A stretch of 64,000 nucleotides of DNA from Chitinophaga sp. E66. GTDB taxonomy: Bacteria > Bacteroidota > Bacteroidia > Chitinophagales > Chitinophagaceae. Within the stretch, counting starts at the first letter, position 1. Each line of letters opens with the position of its first letter. Positions 29,220 to 39,909 of this stretch are shown here, piece by piece. Below the pieces are notes generated by a model that had not been told where the DNA came from, did not search any database, and saw only the letters and a list, made by a program, of their open reading frames with translations. Made by a program: the position numbers and the translations under genes. The stretch covers positions 6,171,001 through 6,235,000 of the forward strand of contig CP079103.1 in the NCBI GenBank assembly GCA_019285755.1, written 5' to 3'.

Positions 29220-31913
29220 ATGAAAATGACCATCCGCTCCAACAGCTGGATCCCCATTAGCCTGTCTCTCATCCCCTCGCAGCCGCCTGGCTTGCAGGAT
29301 GCGGGAACGGCAAAAGGTGGATTTCAGCACAGAAGTAAAGCCCATCCTTAACAAGCATTGCATCAGCTGCCACGGCGGCGTGAAGCAAAGCGGAGGATAG
29401 CGTGCTTTTCCGCGAAGAAGCCCTCGGCGTCACCCAAAGCGGTAAACCCGCCATCATCCCCGGAAACGCCGATGCCTCCGAATTCATCCGCCGCCTCCAC
29501 ACCAACGATCCCAAGGAGCGCATGCCCCTCAAAGCTTCCCCGCTCTCCAAAGAGGAAGTCGACATCCTCACCCGATGGGTGAACCAGGGCGCGGAATGGG
29601 GCGAACACTGGGCCTACGTACCCCGGTCAAACCAGACGACAAATCCACCATCGACCAGTTCATCAACGATAAACTCGATGCCGAAAACCTCGACCCCGCA
29701 CCGCAGGCCGATCCCCAGACCCTCCTGCGCCGGCTCTCCCTCGACATTACCGGCATCCCTCCCTCTGAAGCCCGCGCAGCCGCTTTCGCCGCCGGCTTCA
29801 GCGAAGAAGCATACGCCCGCATGGTAGATTCTCTTCTCGCCTCCCCGCAATTCGGCGAGAAATGGGCTTCTATGTGGCTCGACCTTGCCCGCTACGCCGA
29901 TACCAAAGGATACGAAAAAGATTCCCGCCGCGAATTCTGGCGGTACCGCGACTGGGTCATCCAGGCATTCAATAAAGACATGCCATTCGATCAGTTTACC
30001 ATCGATCAGCTCGCCGGCGATCTCCTGCCTGCACCCACAGAAGACCAGTACATCGCCACAGCCTTCCACCGAAATACCATGAATAACGATGAAGGCGGTA
30101 CGCAAGACGAAGAGTTCCGCACTGCCGCTATCATCGACCGTGTTAATACCACCATGGAAGTATGGCAGGGAACCACCATCGCCTGCGTACAGTGCCACTC
30201 CCACCCTTACGATCCGTTCCGCTTCGAGGATTATTATAAGTTAATGGCCTTCCTCAACAATACCCGCGATGAGGACACTTATGGAGAACATCCTAAGTTG
30301 CGCTTCTACGACAGTCTGCAGCGTAAGGATGTAGATGCCGTTACGCAATGGGTGAAACAAAACGGCGATGCCTCCCAGCTCCGGGAAGCCCAGGATTTCC
30401 TCCGTACCCTCGAACCTAAAGTCCACGCTCACGATGCCGATCAATATATCAACGGCGAGCTCGCCGATACCAAATGGATGAGCGTACGCCACGGTGGAAG
30501 CGCCCGTATGAAGAATGTTCCGCTGAATAAGGCCGACCGCCTGATCGCCAGCGCCTGGGGCGCCGCGGGCGGAAAAATCGAAATCCGGGTAGATAGTCTC
30601 AGTGGCCCGGTTATCGGAAGCGTTACGCTCGGCGAGAGAGGGGGCTGCTTACGTTTCCTTTACGACCGGTTGATGGCCGGCACGATATCTTCTTCGTCTT
30701 CCGTAATCCTGCGCTGCAACCGATGCAATCCGTCGCCAGCTTTGAATGGGTGTCTTTCCGGAATAGCCTTCCCGGAAAAGACCAGGCAGGTTATAAGGAA
30801 ATGGAGGAGAAGTATATGGCCCTCATCAACGCCAATCCGCAAAGCATCCCTGTGATGGTGGAAAACACAAATGAGCTGTTCCGTCCGACCTATATTTTTG
30901 AAAGAGGCAACTGGCTGGTGCATGGCGACCAGGTGAAGCCCGCTACGCCGGCCTCGCTCAATCCTTTCCCGGAAGGCGCCCCGCGCAACCGGTTGGGCCT
31001 GGCGCAGTGGCTCGTTGATCCGAAGAACCCCTGACCGGCCGCGTGATGGTCAACCGCCTTTGGGAACAACTCTTCGGCATCGGGCTTGTTGAAACGCTGG
31101 AAGATTTCGGGACGCAGGGCTTTACGCCTTCCCACCCGGAGCTGCTCGATTACATGGCTTATCAGTTCGTCAATAAGTATAAATGGAGCGTTAAATCGAT
31201 GATCCGTGAGATCGTCCTTTCTTCCGCTTACCGCAGGGATTCGAAGAGCAGTCCGGAGTTGCAGGAAAAGATCCGCCAACCGCTTCCTGGCCCGCGGGCC
31301 CCGCTTCCGGCTGTCGGCCGAGCAGGTGCGCGACCAGGCGCTGGCTATCAGCGGGCTCCTGAACCTGAACATGAGCGGCCCGCCGGTGATGCCCATGCAG
31401 CCAGACGGTGTGTGGATGACGGTGTACAGCGGCGATGTCTGGAAAACTTCCGAAAACGGCAATCAGCACCGCCGCGGTATTTATACTTTCCTGAAACGCA
31501 CCAGTCCGTATCCTTCATCCATCACCTTCGACGGCAGCAGCCGTGAGGTTTGCCTCCAGCGCCGCATCCGAACCAATACGCCCCTCCAGGCACTGGTAAC
31601 GCTCAACGATCCGGTGTTCGTGGAAACGGCGCGCACACTGGCGGGTCATATGCAGAAAGACGGCGGCACGGATCCCAAAGCCTGCATCAAACGGGGATAT
31701 AAACTGGCCATGAGCAAAGATATTACCGACGCCAAGACGGCCGTGCTGGAGAAGCTCTACCGCCAGGCCCTGCAGCAATACCAGAAAGATCCCGCGGCGG
31801 CGGATTCGCTCAACCAGCGCAACCTGCCCGACAATGAAAAAGCGCACCTGGCCGCGCTTACCATCGTGGCCAACGCATTACTGAACCTGGACGAGTTCCT
31901 GACCAAATCCTGA
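29220..31913 (+). CDS. PSD1-type planctomycete cytochrome c protein (DUF1549/DUF1553)
   Basis: About 898 residues. A secretion or lipoprotein signal near ATG29220 is followed by a haem-binding segment with HCISCHGG (VDFSTEVKPILNKHC), then the DUF1549 core (LLRRLSLDITGIPPS, FGEKWASMWLDLARYADTKGY, IACVQCHSHPYDPF with a second CxxCH) and the DUF1553 C-terminus (KNPLTGRVMVNRLWEQLFGIGLVETLEDFG, TNTPLQALVTLNDP). At least five frame breaks (near 29270, 29390, 29620, 30650-30700, 31030, 31280). Such proteins are abundant in Planctomycetes and occur in Bacteroidota, next to DUF1501 genes as here. Predicted role: extracytoplasmic oxidation of a sugar or polysaccharide-derived substrate; unproven. Confidence 0.88.
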
Positions 31914-31918
31914 TGATC

Positions 31919-33403
31919 ATGGCAGAAAAAATCATACAAGAAGCTAACGACCGGGCGGCCCGGTTTTTCTCCCGCAGGCACTTCCTGCAAGACTGCGTGA
32001 CAGGGCTCGGCGGCACGGCGCTCGCCTCGCTGCTGGGCGGCTGTAACCTGTTCTCCGGTTCATCTTCAGGACCAGTACAGAGCCTCAACCCCTGGAGCCC
32101 CGCGCGCCGCATTTCCCTGCACGCGCCAAGAGCGTTATTTACCTGCATATGGCCGGCGCGCCTTCGCAGCTGGAGATGTTCGATTATAAACCCGACCTCG
32201 AGAAACTACATAACCAGTTATGCCCGCAATCCATCCTCGAAGGCAAGAAGTTTGCCTTCATCCGCGGGGTTCCGCGGATGCTGGGGCCGCAGGCGGTGTT
32301 CAAACAACACGGCGAAAGCCGCGCCTGGGTATCGGATTATATGCCGCACCTGGCAGAGCGGGTGGATGACATCAGCTTCCTGAAAGCGGTGCAGACAGAC
32401 CAGTTTAACCACGGTCCCGCACAGCTCTTCATGCACACCGGCAGCGCCAGGCTTGGCAGGCCGAGCATCGGTTCGTGGGCTACCCGGGGCTGGGTTCCGA
32501 GAACAGCAACCTGCCCGGCTTTGTGGTACTGACTTCCGGTGGAAAGACGCCCGATGCGGGCAAGAGCGTATGGGGAAGCGGGTTCCTGCCTTCCGTATAC
32601 CAGGGCGTGCAATGCCGCTCCAAAGGCGAACCGGTACTGTACCTGTCCGATCCCGAAGGGATGAACCGGGACCTTCGGTACCAGGGGATTCAGGCGATCA
32701 ACGAAGTGAACAAGCTGGAATATGAAACCTTCCAGGACCCGGAGATACTTTCCCGCATTTCGCAATATGAACTTGCGTACAAGATGCAGATCTCGGTACC
32801 CGGCGTTATGGACATCAACAGCGAACCCGAATATATCCACGAATTATACGGCACCGCGCCCGGCAAGGAATCGTTCGCGAACAATTGCCTGCTTGCCCGC
32901 AAGCTGGTGGAGAAAGGCGTTCGTTTCGTGCAGTTGTTTGACTGGGGATGGGATGCCCACGGTACCGACGAAAGCACCGCAGTAAACTATGGCATGCGCA
33001 ACAAATGCCGCGAGATCGACAAGCCCATCAGCGCATTGCTGCTCGACCTGAAGCAGCGCGGCCTGCTCGACGAGACCCTGGTGGTATGGGGCGGTGAATT
33101 CGGCCGCACGCCCATGCAGGAAAACCGCGATGGTAAAGAAATGCCCTATATGGGCCGCGACCACCACGTGGAAGCCTTTACCATGTGGATGGCCGGCGCC
33201 GGCATCAAACGCGGCGGCAGCTGGGGCGAAACCGACGAGATCGGGTTCAGCGCTGTGAAAGGACAAGTTTCCGTTCACGATATCCATGCTACCATCCTGC
33301 ATCAGTTAGGTTTCGATCATGAAAAAATGACGTATCAATTCAGGGCAGGCCGTTCCGTCTTACGGACGTGTTCGGCAATACTATCCATGAAATATTAGGT
33401 TAA
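31919..33403 (+). CDS. DUF1501 secreted protein (sulfatase-like fold)
   Basis: About 495 residues. The N-terminus carries a twin-arginine-like segment, FSRRHFLQDCVTGLGGTAL, with a later Cys in LLGGCNLF. Typical DUF1501 landmarks follow: KSVIYLHMAGAPSQLEMFDYKP, QTDQFNHGPAQLFMHTG, GYPGLGSENSNLPGFVVL, WDAHG and VWGGEFGRTPMQE with the metal-site-like acidic and His residues, GRDHHVEAFTMWMAGAGIKRG, and the C-terminus TDVFGNTIHEILG. Frame breaks lie near 32110, 32460 and 33345. It overlaps the end of the PSD1 gene (an ATG at 31913 is an alternative start), so the two are translationally linked. Confidence 0.88.
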
Positions 33404-33408
33404 TTAAG

Positions 33409-34336
33409 ATGAAGCAACATATAGACCGGAGGAATTTTCTCCAGCGCACTGCCGCCCTGGGCGGAGGCGCATTATTATCCCAACTGCCTGCTATGGCAGC
33501 TATGCCTGCGGCCAGGGCCGGATTCAAACTGATCGTACTGGCAACCGACTGGGGCTTCCCGGTAACCGCGACGCCCTTTGCAAGAAAGCGAAAGAAGCAG
33601 GATATGATGGGATCGAAGTATGGTGGCCGGGCTCGCCCGAAGCGCAGAACGAAATCTTCGACGCCGTTGAGAAATACGGACTGGAAGTAGGCTTCCTGGC
33701 ATCAGGGGGCAGCAACGAGTTCACGGCACATGCAAAGTCCTTCGAGGCTACACTGCTGGCCGCAACCGGTAACAAGCGCAAGAAGCCCCTATACGTGAAT
33801 TGCCATTCGGGAAGAGATTATTACACGGAACAACAGAACGGTCTGCTGATCGATATTACCACACGCGTCTCCCGGTCTTCCGGCATTCCGATCTATCACG
33901 AGACGCATCGTGCGCGGATGATGTTCGCGGCGCATATTACCCGTCGTTTTATCGAGACTAAGCCCGATCTCCGGCTTACGCTGGATATCTCGCACTGGTG
34001 CAATGTGCACGAATCTTTCCTGAGCGATCAGGCGGAAACGGTAGCCATGGCGCTCAAGCGCGTGGGCCACATCCATGCCCGTATCGGCCACCCGGAAGGC
34101 CCGCAGGTGAATGATCCGCGTGCGCCGGAATGGGAGCATGCCGTGAAAGCGCATTTCGCCTGGTGGGATGAAGTGGCGAAGATGAAACGCGCCAAAGGCG
34201 AAGTGATGACGGTACTCACTGAATTTGGCCCTGCGGATTATATGCCCACGCTTCCCTATACCCGGCAGCCCTGGCAGATCAATGGGGCATCAACGTTCAC
34301 ATGAAAGATCTTTTAAAAGCACGTTACGGCGCATGA
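33409..34336 (+). CDS. Secreted sugar-phosphate isomerase/epimerase-like TIM-barrel protein
   Basis: About 308 residues of the xylose-isomerase-like TIM-barrel superfamily. A twin-arginine-type signal is visible (MKQHIDRRNFLQRTAALGGG, then AMAAMPAARA). The core has AGYDGIEVWWPG, VNCHSGRDYY, IYHETHRARMMF, LTLDISHWCNVHESF and GHIHARIGHPEGPQV, which hold His, Glu and Asp metal-ligand positions typical of this fold. Frame breaks lie near 33560, 33600-33690 and 34285. The end overlaps the next gene start (ATGA-type overlap). It is probably exported with its cluster neighbours and may process the product of the PSD1/DUF1501 system. Confidence 0.82.
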
Positions 34337-35741
34337 TGATTCTTTTGCAGGCCGGATGGGGACCGTTTATCGGCCGGTTCCATCCCTTACTCGTTCACTT
34401 GCCGATAGGTATTCTCATCGTGGCGTTCATACTGGAATGGCTGAGCCGGTTCCGTCAACTCGCTGTGCTGGGCGCGGCGGTACTGCCTACTTTGGTGTTC
34501 GGCGCCATTTCCGCCGTGGCCGCGTGTGTTGCGGGTTACCTGTTGTCGCTGTCTGGCGGGTACGATGAAGCTGCCCTGAATCTGCACATGTGGATGGGGA
34601 TCGCGGTAGCCGTTATTTCGATCTTGCTGTGTGTATTCCGGAAATACAACCTGTTCCATAAAACCTGGCTGCCGGTATCGGCGCTGATGATCGTGTTGCT
34701 TTCCGTTGCGGGGCATTATGGCGGTAACCTTACCCATGGGGAGGATTACCTGACGGCATACTGGCCGTTCGCAAAGCAAAAGGCGCCCGTTGCGGCGGCA
34801 TTCAAAACGGTAGATGAAGCGAAGGTATATGAACATCTCGTGCAGCCTATTCTCGAATCCAAATGCTACGCCTGCCATAACGAACAGAAACTGAAAGGCG
34901 GCCTCCGCCTGGATGGTATGGCGCACATCCGCAAAGGCGGAGAGAACGGACCTGTGCTGAAAGACAGCATCCCGGAGATGAGCGAATTGTACAAACGCCT
35001 TATACTTCCCGAGTCGGACGATCACCGCATGCCGCCCAAAGGCAAGCCCCAGCTGACGCCGCAGGAGGTGGAAATCCTCTACTGGTGGATCTTACAAGGC
35101 GCCTCAGATACCGCCGCCGTAAAGCAGCTGCACAAAACGCCGCGCATCCAGCTCGTGTTCGACGGAATGAAGCCTTCGGGCGAAGGCCTCCATCCATACA
35201 TGCCGCTCACTACTGCATCCAAACCTTCAGAAGAAGCCGTGCAGGCGCTTGTGAAAACAGGGATGAAAGTAATGCCCGTATCTGCGGATAATGGTTATGT
35301 AATGGTTAGCGCCGTAAACGCAGCGTCTTTCGGGAATGCAGATGCTAAACTGCTGGAGCCCATCGGCAAACAGCTCATCTGGCTGAACCTGGCAGGCACC
35401 GCCCGGGCGACAGCGCCCTGCAGGTCATCGCACAGCTCCCTGCGCTCACGCGCCTCCAGCTCGATCAGACCGCGGTTACCGACCAGGGATTGCAATACCT
35501 GTCAGCTTCCAAACAACTCAAATACCTCAATCTCAACGGTACGAAGATCACCGATAAAGGTTTGGAATACCTGCAAAAGCAGGCTAACCTCCGCGAATTA
35601 TTCATCTATGGTACCGGCGTAACTGCCGCAGGCATCGGGCAACTGCGCAAAGCCCTGCCGGATCTCAGTGTAGATACGGGCGGCTACCGCATGCCGGTGC
35701 TGGCCAGCGATACAGCTGTGTACAGAAAGAATCCGTCCTGA
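34333..35741 (+). CDS. DUF2231 membrane protein with cytochrome c domain and leucine-rich repeats
   Basis: About 469 residues. Four hydrophobic helices at the start (FIGRFHPLLVHLPIGILIVAFILEWL is the DUF2231 hallmark with conserved His) are followed by a planctomycete-type cytochrome c domain with one CxxCH (ILESKCYACHNEQKLKGGLRLD and the axial-Met candidate in HRMPPKGKPQL). The C-terminal 120 residues are LRR-like: LTRLQLDQTAVTDQGLQYL and LKYLNLNGTKITDKGLEYL. A break near 35405 separates the two halves. It overlaps the TIM-barrel gene by 4 bp and ends the cluster. Likely an inner-membrane electron acceptor for the PSD1 protein (inference). Confidence 0.85.
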
Positions 35742-36639
35742 TCAGGCGGCGCGGAAGGTACGCGGCGTGAGCTGCGTCTTTTTCTTGAAGAAATTATTGA
35801 AATGGGCAGGCTCCTGGAAGCCAAGGCAATACCCTATCTCAGACACGTTCCAGTCCGTGTGCCGCAGCAGCGCTTTCGCTTCCTGCAGCACGCGGTCTGA
35901 GATGTGGTCTGAGGTAGACTTTCCCGTCGCGTCCTTTAACGCCTTGTTCAGGTGATTGACGTGGATGCTGAGCTGTGCCGCAAAGTCGAACGCGGTGCGC
36001 AGGTTCACCTGTTGCCGTGGCGATTCGATAGGAACTGCCGTTCCAGAAGGTCGCTGAAAAGCACGGATATCCGCGAGGCGGCGTTACTGTGCGTAGGGGA
36101 AAGTTCCGCCGGCTGTAGCTTCATGCCCATGTGGATGAGCTCCATGGTATAATTGCGAAGCAGGTCGTGCTTGAAAGCGTAGTCGGAATGCAGCTCGTCG
36201 ATCATCTTCCGGAACAGGTCCATCACTGGTTGAACCTGGGCTTCCGGAAGGCAGATCAGCGGATTGCCCCGGGGCGGAAAAGCGGGAAGTCGGTCAGCTT
36301 CATGGAAGAATGACCATGGAAGAATGCATCGTTGAAGATGCAGAAGAATCCCGCCTGGGCCGCGTCGAGGTGCTCGCATTGGTAAGGCACCTGCGGATTG
36401 GCGAAGAAAAGGCCGTACTGGTCTACGTCCAGCGTTTTGTCGGCGAAGAAATAACGGTTGCGGCCGCTGACGAAAGCGACCTTATAAAAATCCTTCCGGC
36501 TGTAAGGCAGCGGCGTATCGGCGCCCAGGTAGTCGGAGGAGTTGAAGACATTGAAGTGTCCCAGTTCCCGGTTCATTCCTTCCGGAACGGGAATTTGCTT
36601 GGAGCGGTAAAATTCTTCGAGGGACTGTAATCTTTCCAT
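35742..36639 (-). CDS. AraC-family transcriptional regulator
   Basis: About 299 residues. The N-terminal cupin-like sensor domain (GHFNVFNSSDYLG, YKVAFVSGRNRYFFADKTLDVDQYGLFFANPQVPYQCEHL) precedes a C-terminal double HTH: LSIHVNHLNKALKDATGKSTSDHISDRVLQEAKALLRHTDWNVSEIGYCLGFQEPAHFNNFFKKKTQLTPRTFR. Frame breaks lie near 36300 and 36010. It is convergent with the DUF2231 gene, directly abutting its stop, and may control the neighbouring cluster or the divergently placed genes; no operator was identified. Confidence 0.88.
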
Positions 36640-36678
36640 AGCATAAAACTACTGAATCTCCCGGTTCCATGCGCAGGA

Positions 36679-37637
36679 TCAGCGGTGGTGATCGATGAAA
36701 CGCCAGGCCCTTTTCTCCGACCAGTAGTATTTTTCCGAAAACGTAACGAAGCCTACATGCCCGCCCGTCTCGGGCGTCTCCAGTGGAAATTTGGGTTGGC
36801 TGAAGCCGCGTCAAAGGGATAGGAGCCCTTCCCGAGGAAGGGGTCGTCCAGGGCGTTGATAAGCAAGGTAGGGATCGTGATGCCGGAAAGGTAGAACACG
36901 GAGCTGGACTGGCGCCAGTAGTCTTCTGCGTCTTTAAACCCGTGCAAAGGGGCGGTGTAACGGTCGTCGAAGTCGCGGAAGGTACGGATGGCGGAGTAAC
37001 CTTCCAGCGAGATGTCTTTGGGATAAGCTTTGGCCTTTTCGGCGAGTTTTTCGCCGAGGGAGCGGATGAAGCGCATCCGGTAGATGCTGTTGATGCGCTT
37101 TTCCAGTTCGGTGGAGCTGTCGAGCAGGTCTACCGGTACGGAAATGGCCACGGCAGACCGGATCTTCGGTGAAATGGCGCTGCCGCGCTCGCCCACGTAT
37201 TTCAGCGTCACGTTGCCTCCCAGGGAGAACCCGATGAGGTGGATGCGGTCGTATTGTGGGGAAATATGGTCGATGACGGTCTGAAGGTCGCCCGTTTCGC
37301 CGCTGTGATAAAAACGGAGGGCTTTATTGGACTCCCCGCTGCAGCCCCGGAAGTTCATAGAAACCGTATCGAAACCGCTTTCATTGAAAATATGAACCAT
37401 CCCGGTCACGTATTGCCGGGTGGAGTTGCCTTCCAGCCCGTGGAGAATGACCACGGCGCTGCGGCTGCCGATACGGCTGTAGTCCAGGTCCAGGAAGTCC
37501 TGGTCTGGCGTGGTAATGCGGCTGCGGGTATAGTTTACGGGCGGCACCCGGCGGAAAAGCGTAGGGAATACCGTGAGCAGATGCCGGTTGCTCATCAGGA
37601 AAGGGGCAGTATAATCAGTGGCGCTCAATACCGGCAT
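36679..37637 (-). CDS. YheT-type alpha/beta-hydrolase
   Basis: About 319 residues. ATG37637 gives MPVLSATDYTAPFLMSNRHLLTVFPTLFRRV, the standard opening of the YheT/ABHD1-3 family, so an upstream in-frame start is rejected. The hydrolase core has VVILHGLEGNSTRQYV (oxyanion region), the nucleophile Ser in LIGFSLGGNVTLKY, the acid Asp in LINALDDPFLG and the catalytic His in TGGHVGFVTF. A single frame break lies near 36800. Members act as esterases or lipases on unknown substrates. Its promoter must lie in the short gap to the divergent DUF2490 gene. Confidence 0.9.
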
Positions 37638-37731
37638 GTTCTGGAAATTTAATACGGCAAAGGTAAGATTTAACGGACAAACGGCTGTGGCAGGGTTGGT
37701 GGCGGGTGGATCATGTGTTATTTTTGAAGAT

Positions 37732-38458
37732 ATGATCAGATCACTTTTAGTATGTGCGCTCCTCATCCAAAGCGCCTCCGCCGTGGCACAGTCTCAGTTC
37801 ACAGGCTGGTTTGCCAATTTCTCCACCTTCCGTATCCCGGACACGAAGTTCAGCTTCCATTTCGACGGGCAACTCCGTAGCTCGGACAATTGGGAAACGC
37901 TGCAGACGTACATCGTGCGTCCGGGCATCAATTATCATGTACGGAAGAATATGATAATCACCGCAGGCTATGCCAACGTAGGTAATAGAGCCTTCGGGGA
38001 GTTCTTTCCGAACACCGCATATGGGAGCAGTTTATCGTTACCCACACCATCGCGAAGTTTATACCGGTACAGCATCGTTTTCGGGTGGAGCAGCGATTCA
38101 TCCCTACTGTAGTGTCGCTGGCTGATGGCAGCCATCCGGAAAAAGTGGAGACCAACGTCTCTCACCGGGCACGCTATTTCCTCAGGGGCTGCTGCCTTTC
38201 AATGGGAAGGCAGGTTTCACGAAGGGTTTTTTCGGTGCGGTACAGAATGAGATCTTCCTCAACTTTGCCAACACCGAGTACGCCAACAGCCACACGTTCG
38301 ACCAGAACCGGGCCTACCTGGCGCTGGGGTACCGCCTCAGTTCCAAATTTGACCTGGAGGCGGGTTACATGTATCATTATACTATGCGCTTCAATGGTCA
38401 GAATACGTTTGGTGTAAACAACAATGTGATCCAGCTGGCGACGTATCTGCGGTTGTAG
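37732..38458 (+). CDS. DUF2490 outer-membrane-type protein, copy 1
   Basis: About 242 residues. A signal peptide (MIRSLLVCALLIQSASAVAQ) is followed by QFTGWFANFSTFRIPDTKFSFHFDGQLRSSDNWETLQTYIVRPGINYHV, the typical DUF2490 opening. Alternating strand patterns continue to a terminal strand VIQLATYLRL, so a 10-12 strand outer-membrane barrel is likely. Frame breaks lie near 38060 and 38190. A paralogue follows 110 bp downstream after an intervening terminator. Function unknown. Confidence 0.82.
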
Positions 38459-38478
38459 TATGCCTTTAACATTTTCTT

Positions 38479-38507
38479 AAAAGGGACGGCCATGAGCTGT
38501 CCCTTTT
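38479..38507 (+). terminator. Terminator between the two DUF2490 genes
   Basis: Stem AAAAGGGAC/GTCCCTTTT (38479-38487 with 38499-38507) ending in a T run, 20 bp after the first stop, so the two paralogues have separate transcripts. Confidence 0.8.
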
Positions 38508-38567
38508 AGTTGGTGGAGTGTCGGTTAATAAAGGCAGGCGTTCTGGAAGGGGCTGTAATTTCGGGTT

Positions 38568-39274
38568 ATGAAACGAAACCTTATTTTGCTGGTGATGCTG
38601 CTTCAGGCGGCTACAGCTGTTGCCCAAATAGAAGTTGGCGGATGGTACCAACATTTTTCCTCCTTCCGCATTCCCCAATCCCGGTTCAGCATTTATCTCG
38701 ATGCGAATTTCCATATCAGCGGCAGGTACCCTTCCAACGAATTTTACGTCATCAGGCCTGGCGTGAATTTCCAAATCAATGAGAAAATGACCGTATCCGC
38801 AGGTTACGCTTATGCAGACAATACGGCAAGAGGATTTAAGGCGGAGCATCGTGCCTGGGAACAGTTCGGAATTGTACACCGGGCAGGCAGGTTCATAAAC
38901 CTTGAACATCGTCTGCGGCTCGAACAACGGTTCCAGGAAGCCCAGTTCTGGCCCCATCCGGTAGATATGGAGCCCCAGAAGAAAGTGGGGCACCGGCTGC
39001 GATATTTAATCCGGGAATGTTGCCGCTTAATTTCCGGGAAGATTTTACGAAAGGCTTATATATAGCCGGGCAGAACGAAGTTTTCGTGAACCTCAACGAC
39101 AACCTCAACGGAGAACAACAGGGGTTCGGGGGCAATCGCTTATTTGTCGGCCCCGGGTACCGGTTTAGTCCCAGGTTCGATTTGGAACTGGGGTATCTCT
39201 ACGAATACCGGAAGTATAAATGGTATGGCGAAATCGACCATTTCATCCAACTGACCACTTACCTGCGACTGTAA
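38568..39274 (+). CDS. DUF2490 outer-membrane-type protein, copy 2
   Basis: About 236 residues and clearly paralogous to the previous gene: signal peptide MKRNLILLVMLLQAATAVAQ, then GGWYQHFSSFRIPQSRFSIYLDANFHISGRYPSNEFYVIRPGVNFQI, aligning closely with copy 1. The C-terminus LTTYLRL is nearly the same as in copy 1. Frame breaks lie near 38850 and 38985. The pair suggests a recent tandem duplication with divergence in the middle strands. Confidence 0.82.
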
Positions 39275-39300
39275 TAAACAATGTGTTTTATCCGAAAGAA

Positions 39301-39328
39301 AAGGATGGCCGCTAAGGCCATCCTTCTT
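39301..39328 (+). terminator. Terminator after DUF2490 copy 2
   Basis: Perfect 10-bp stem AAGGATGGCC/GGCCATCCTT (39301-39310 with 39316-39325), 5-base loop, followed by CTTTA. Confidence 0.85.
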
Positions 39329-39339
39329 TATTGGTCCCA

Positions 39340-39896
39340 GCCGTTAGTTGAAAACTACGCACTTTAGTGCGAGGGCTTTAGTAATGCGAGAAAATCTATC
39401 TAAATTAGGTAGATGATGCGCCATGGTAGCCATACAGTAAGCCGATTGACGGTTCATATCGTTTGGGTGACCAAATATCGATATCACGTATTACAAGGAG
39501 ATGTTCAGCATCGCTGTCGAGCATTGTTGATACAAATATGCAACGCTGAGGACATTCGGATCTTAAAGGGAGTTGTGAGCAAGGATCATGTCCATATGCA
39601 TATTGAATACCCCTGCAAACAAAGTGTAAGTGATATTGTAAAGCGATTGAAGGGGTTGACATCGAGGAAGTTACAGCAAGAATTTCCCAAGTTACACTAT
39701 AGGTATTGGGGCCGTCACTTTTGGGCAATTGGTTATGGGGCGTGGAGTACGGGTAATATAACAGACCAAATGGTGCAAGATTACCTGGATCACCACAAGG
39801 ATGACCCAGTGCTAATGCTGAAAATTTAATGCTGGAGTAGGACTTTAGTCCGGCACACCAAACCTCTGCACTTTCAGTGCAGAGTATTTTAGTAAC
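39340..39896 (+). mobile_element. IS200/IS605-family insertion sequence with one tnpA
   Basis: A single Y1 transposase gene sits between two short hairpins, as in IS200-like elements without inverted repeats. Left hairpin: CGCAC/GTGCG at 39358-39371. Right hairpin: CTCTGCACT/AGTGCAGAG at 39864-39884. Each hairpin is followed within a few bases by TTTAGTAA (39377-39384 and 39888-39895). Exact outer borders are estimates. The element lies between a terminator and the end of the Fsr gene, so it disrupts no gene here. Confidence 0.78.
39414..39829 (+). CDS. tnpA: IS200/IS605 Y1 transposase TnpA
   Basis: 138 residues, intact. It has the HUH motif in KDHVHMHIEYP and the catalytic Tyr in QMVQDYLDHHK. 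VHIVWVTKYRYHVL at the N-terminus and LKGLTSRKLQQEFPKL, YWGRHFWAIGYGAWSTGNIT at the centre are typical of the family. It catalyses single-strand peel-and-paste transposition using the terminal hairpins. No accessory tnpB is present. Confidence 0.93.
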
Positions 39897-39909
39897 AGAC
39901 AATGTTGGA

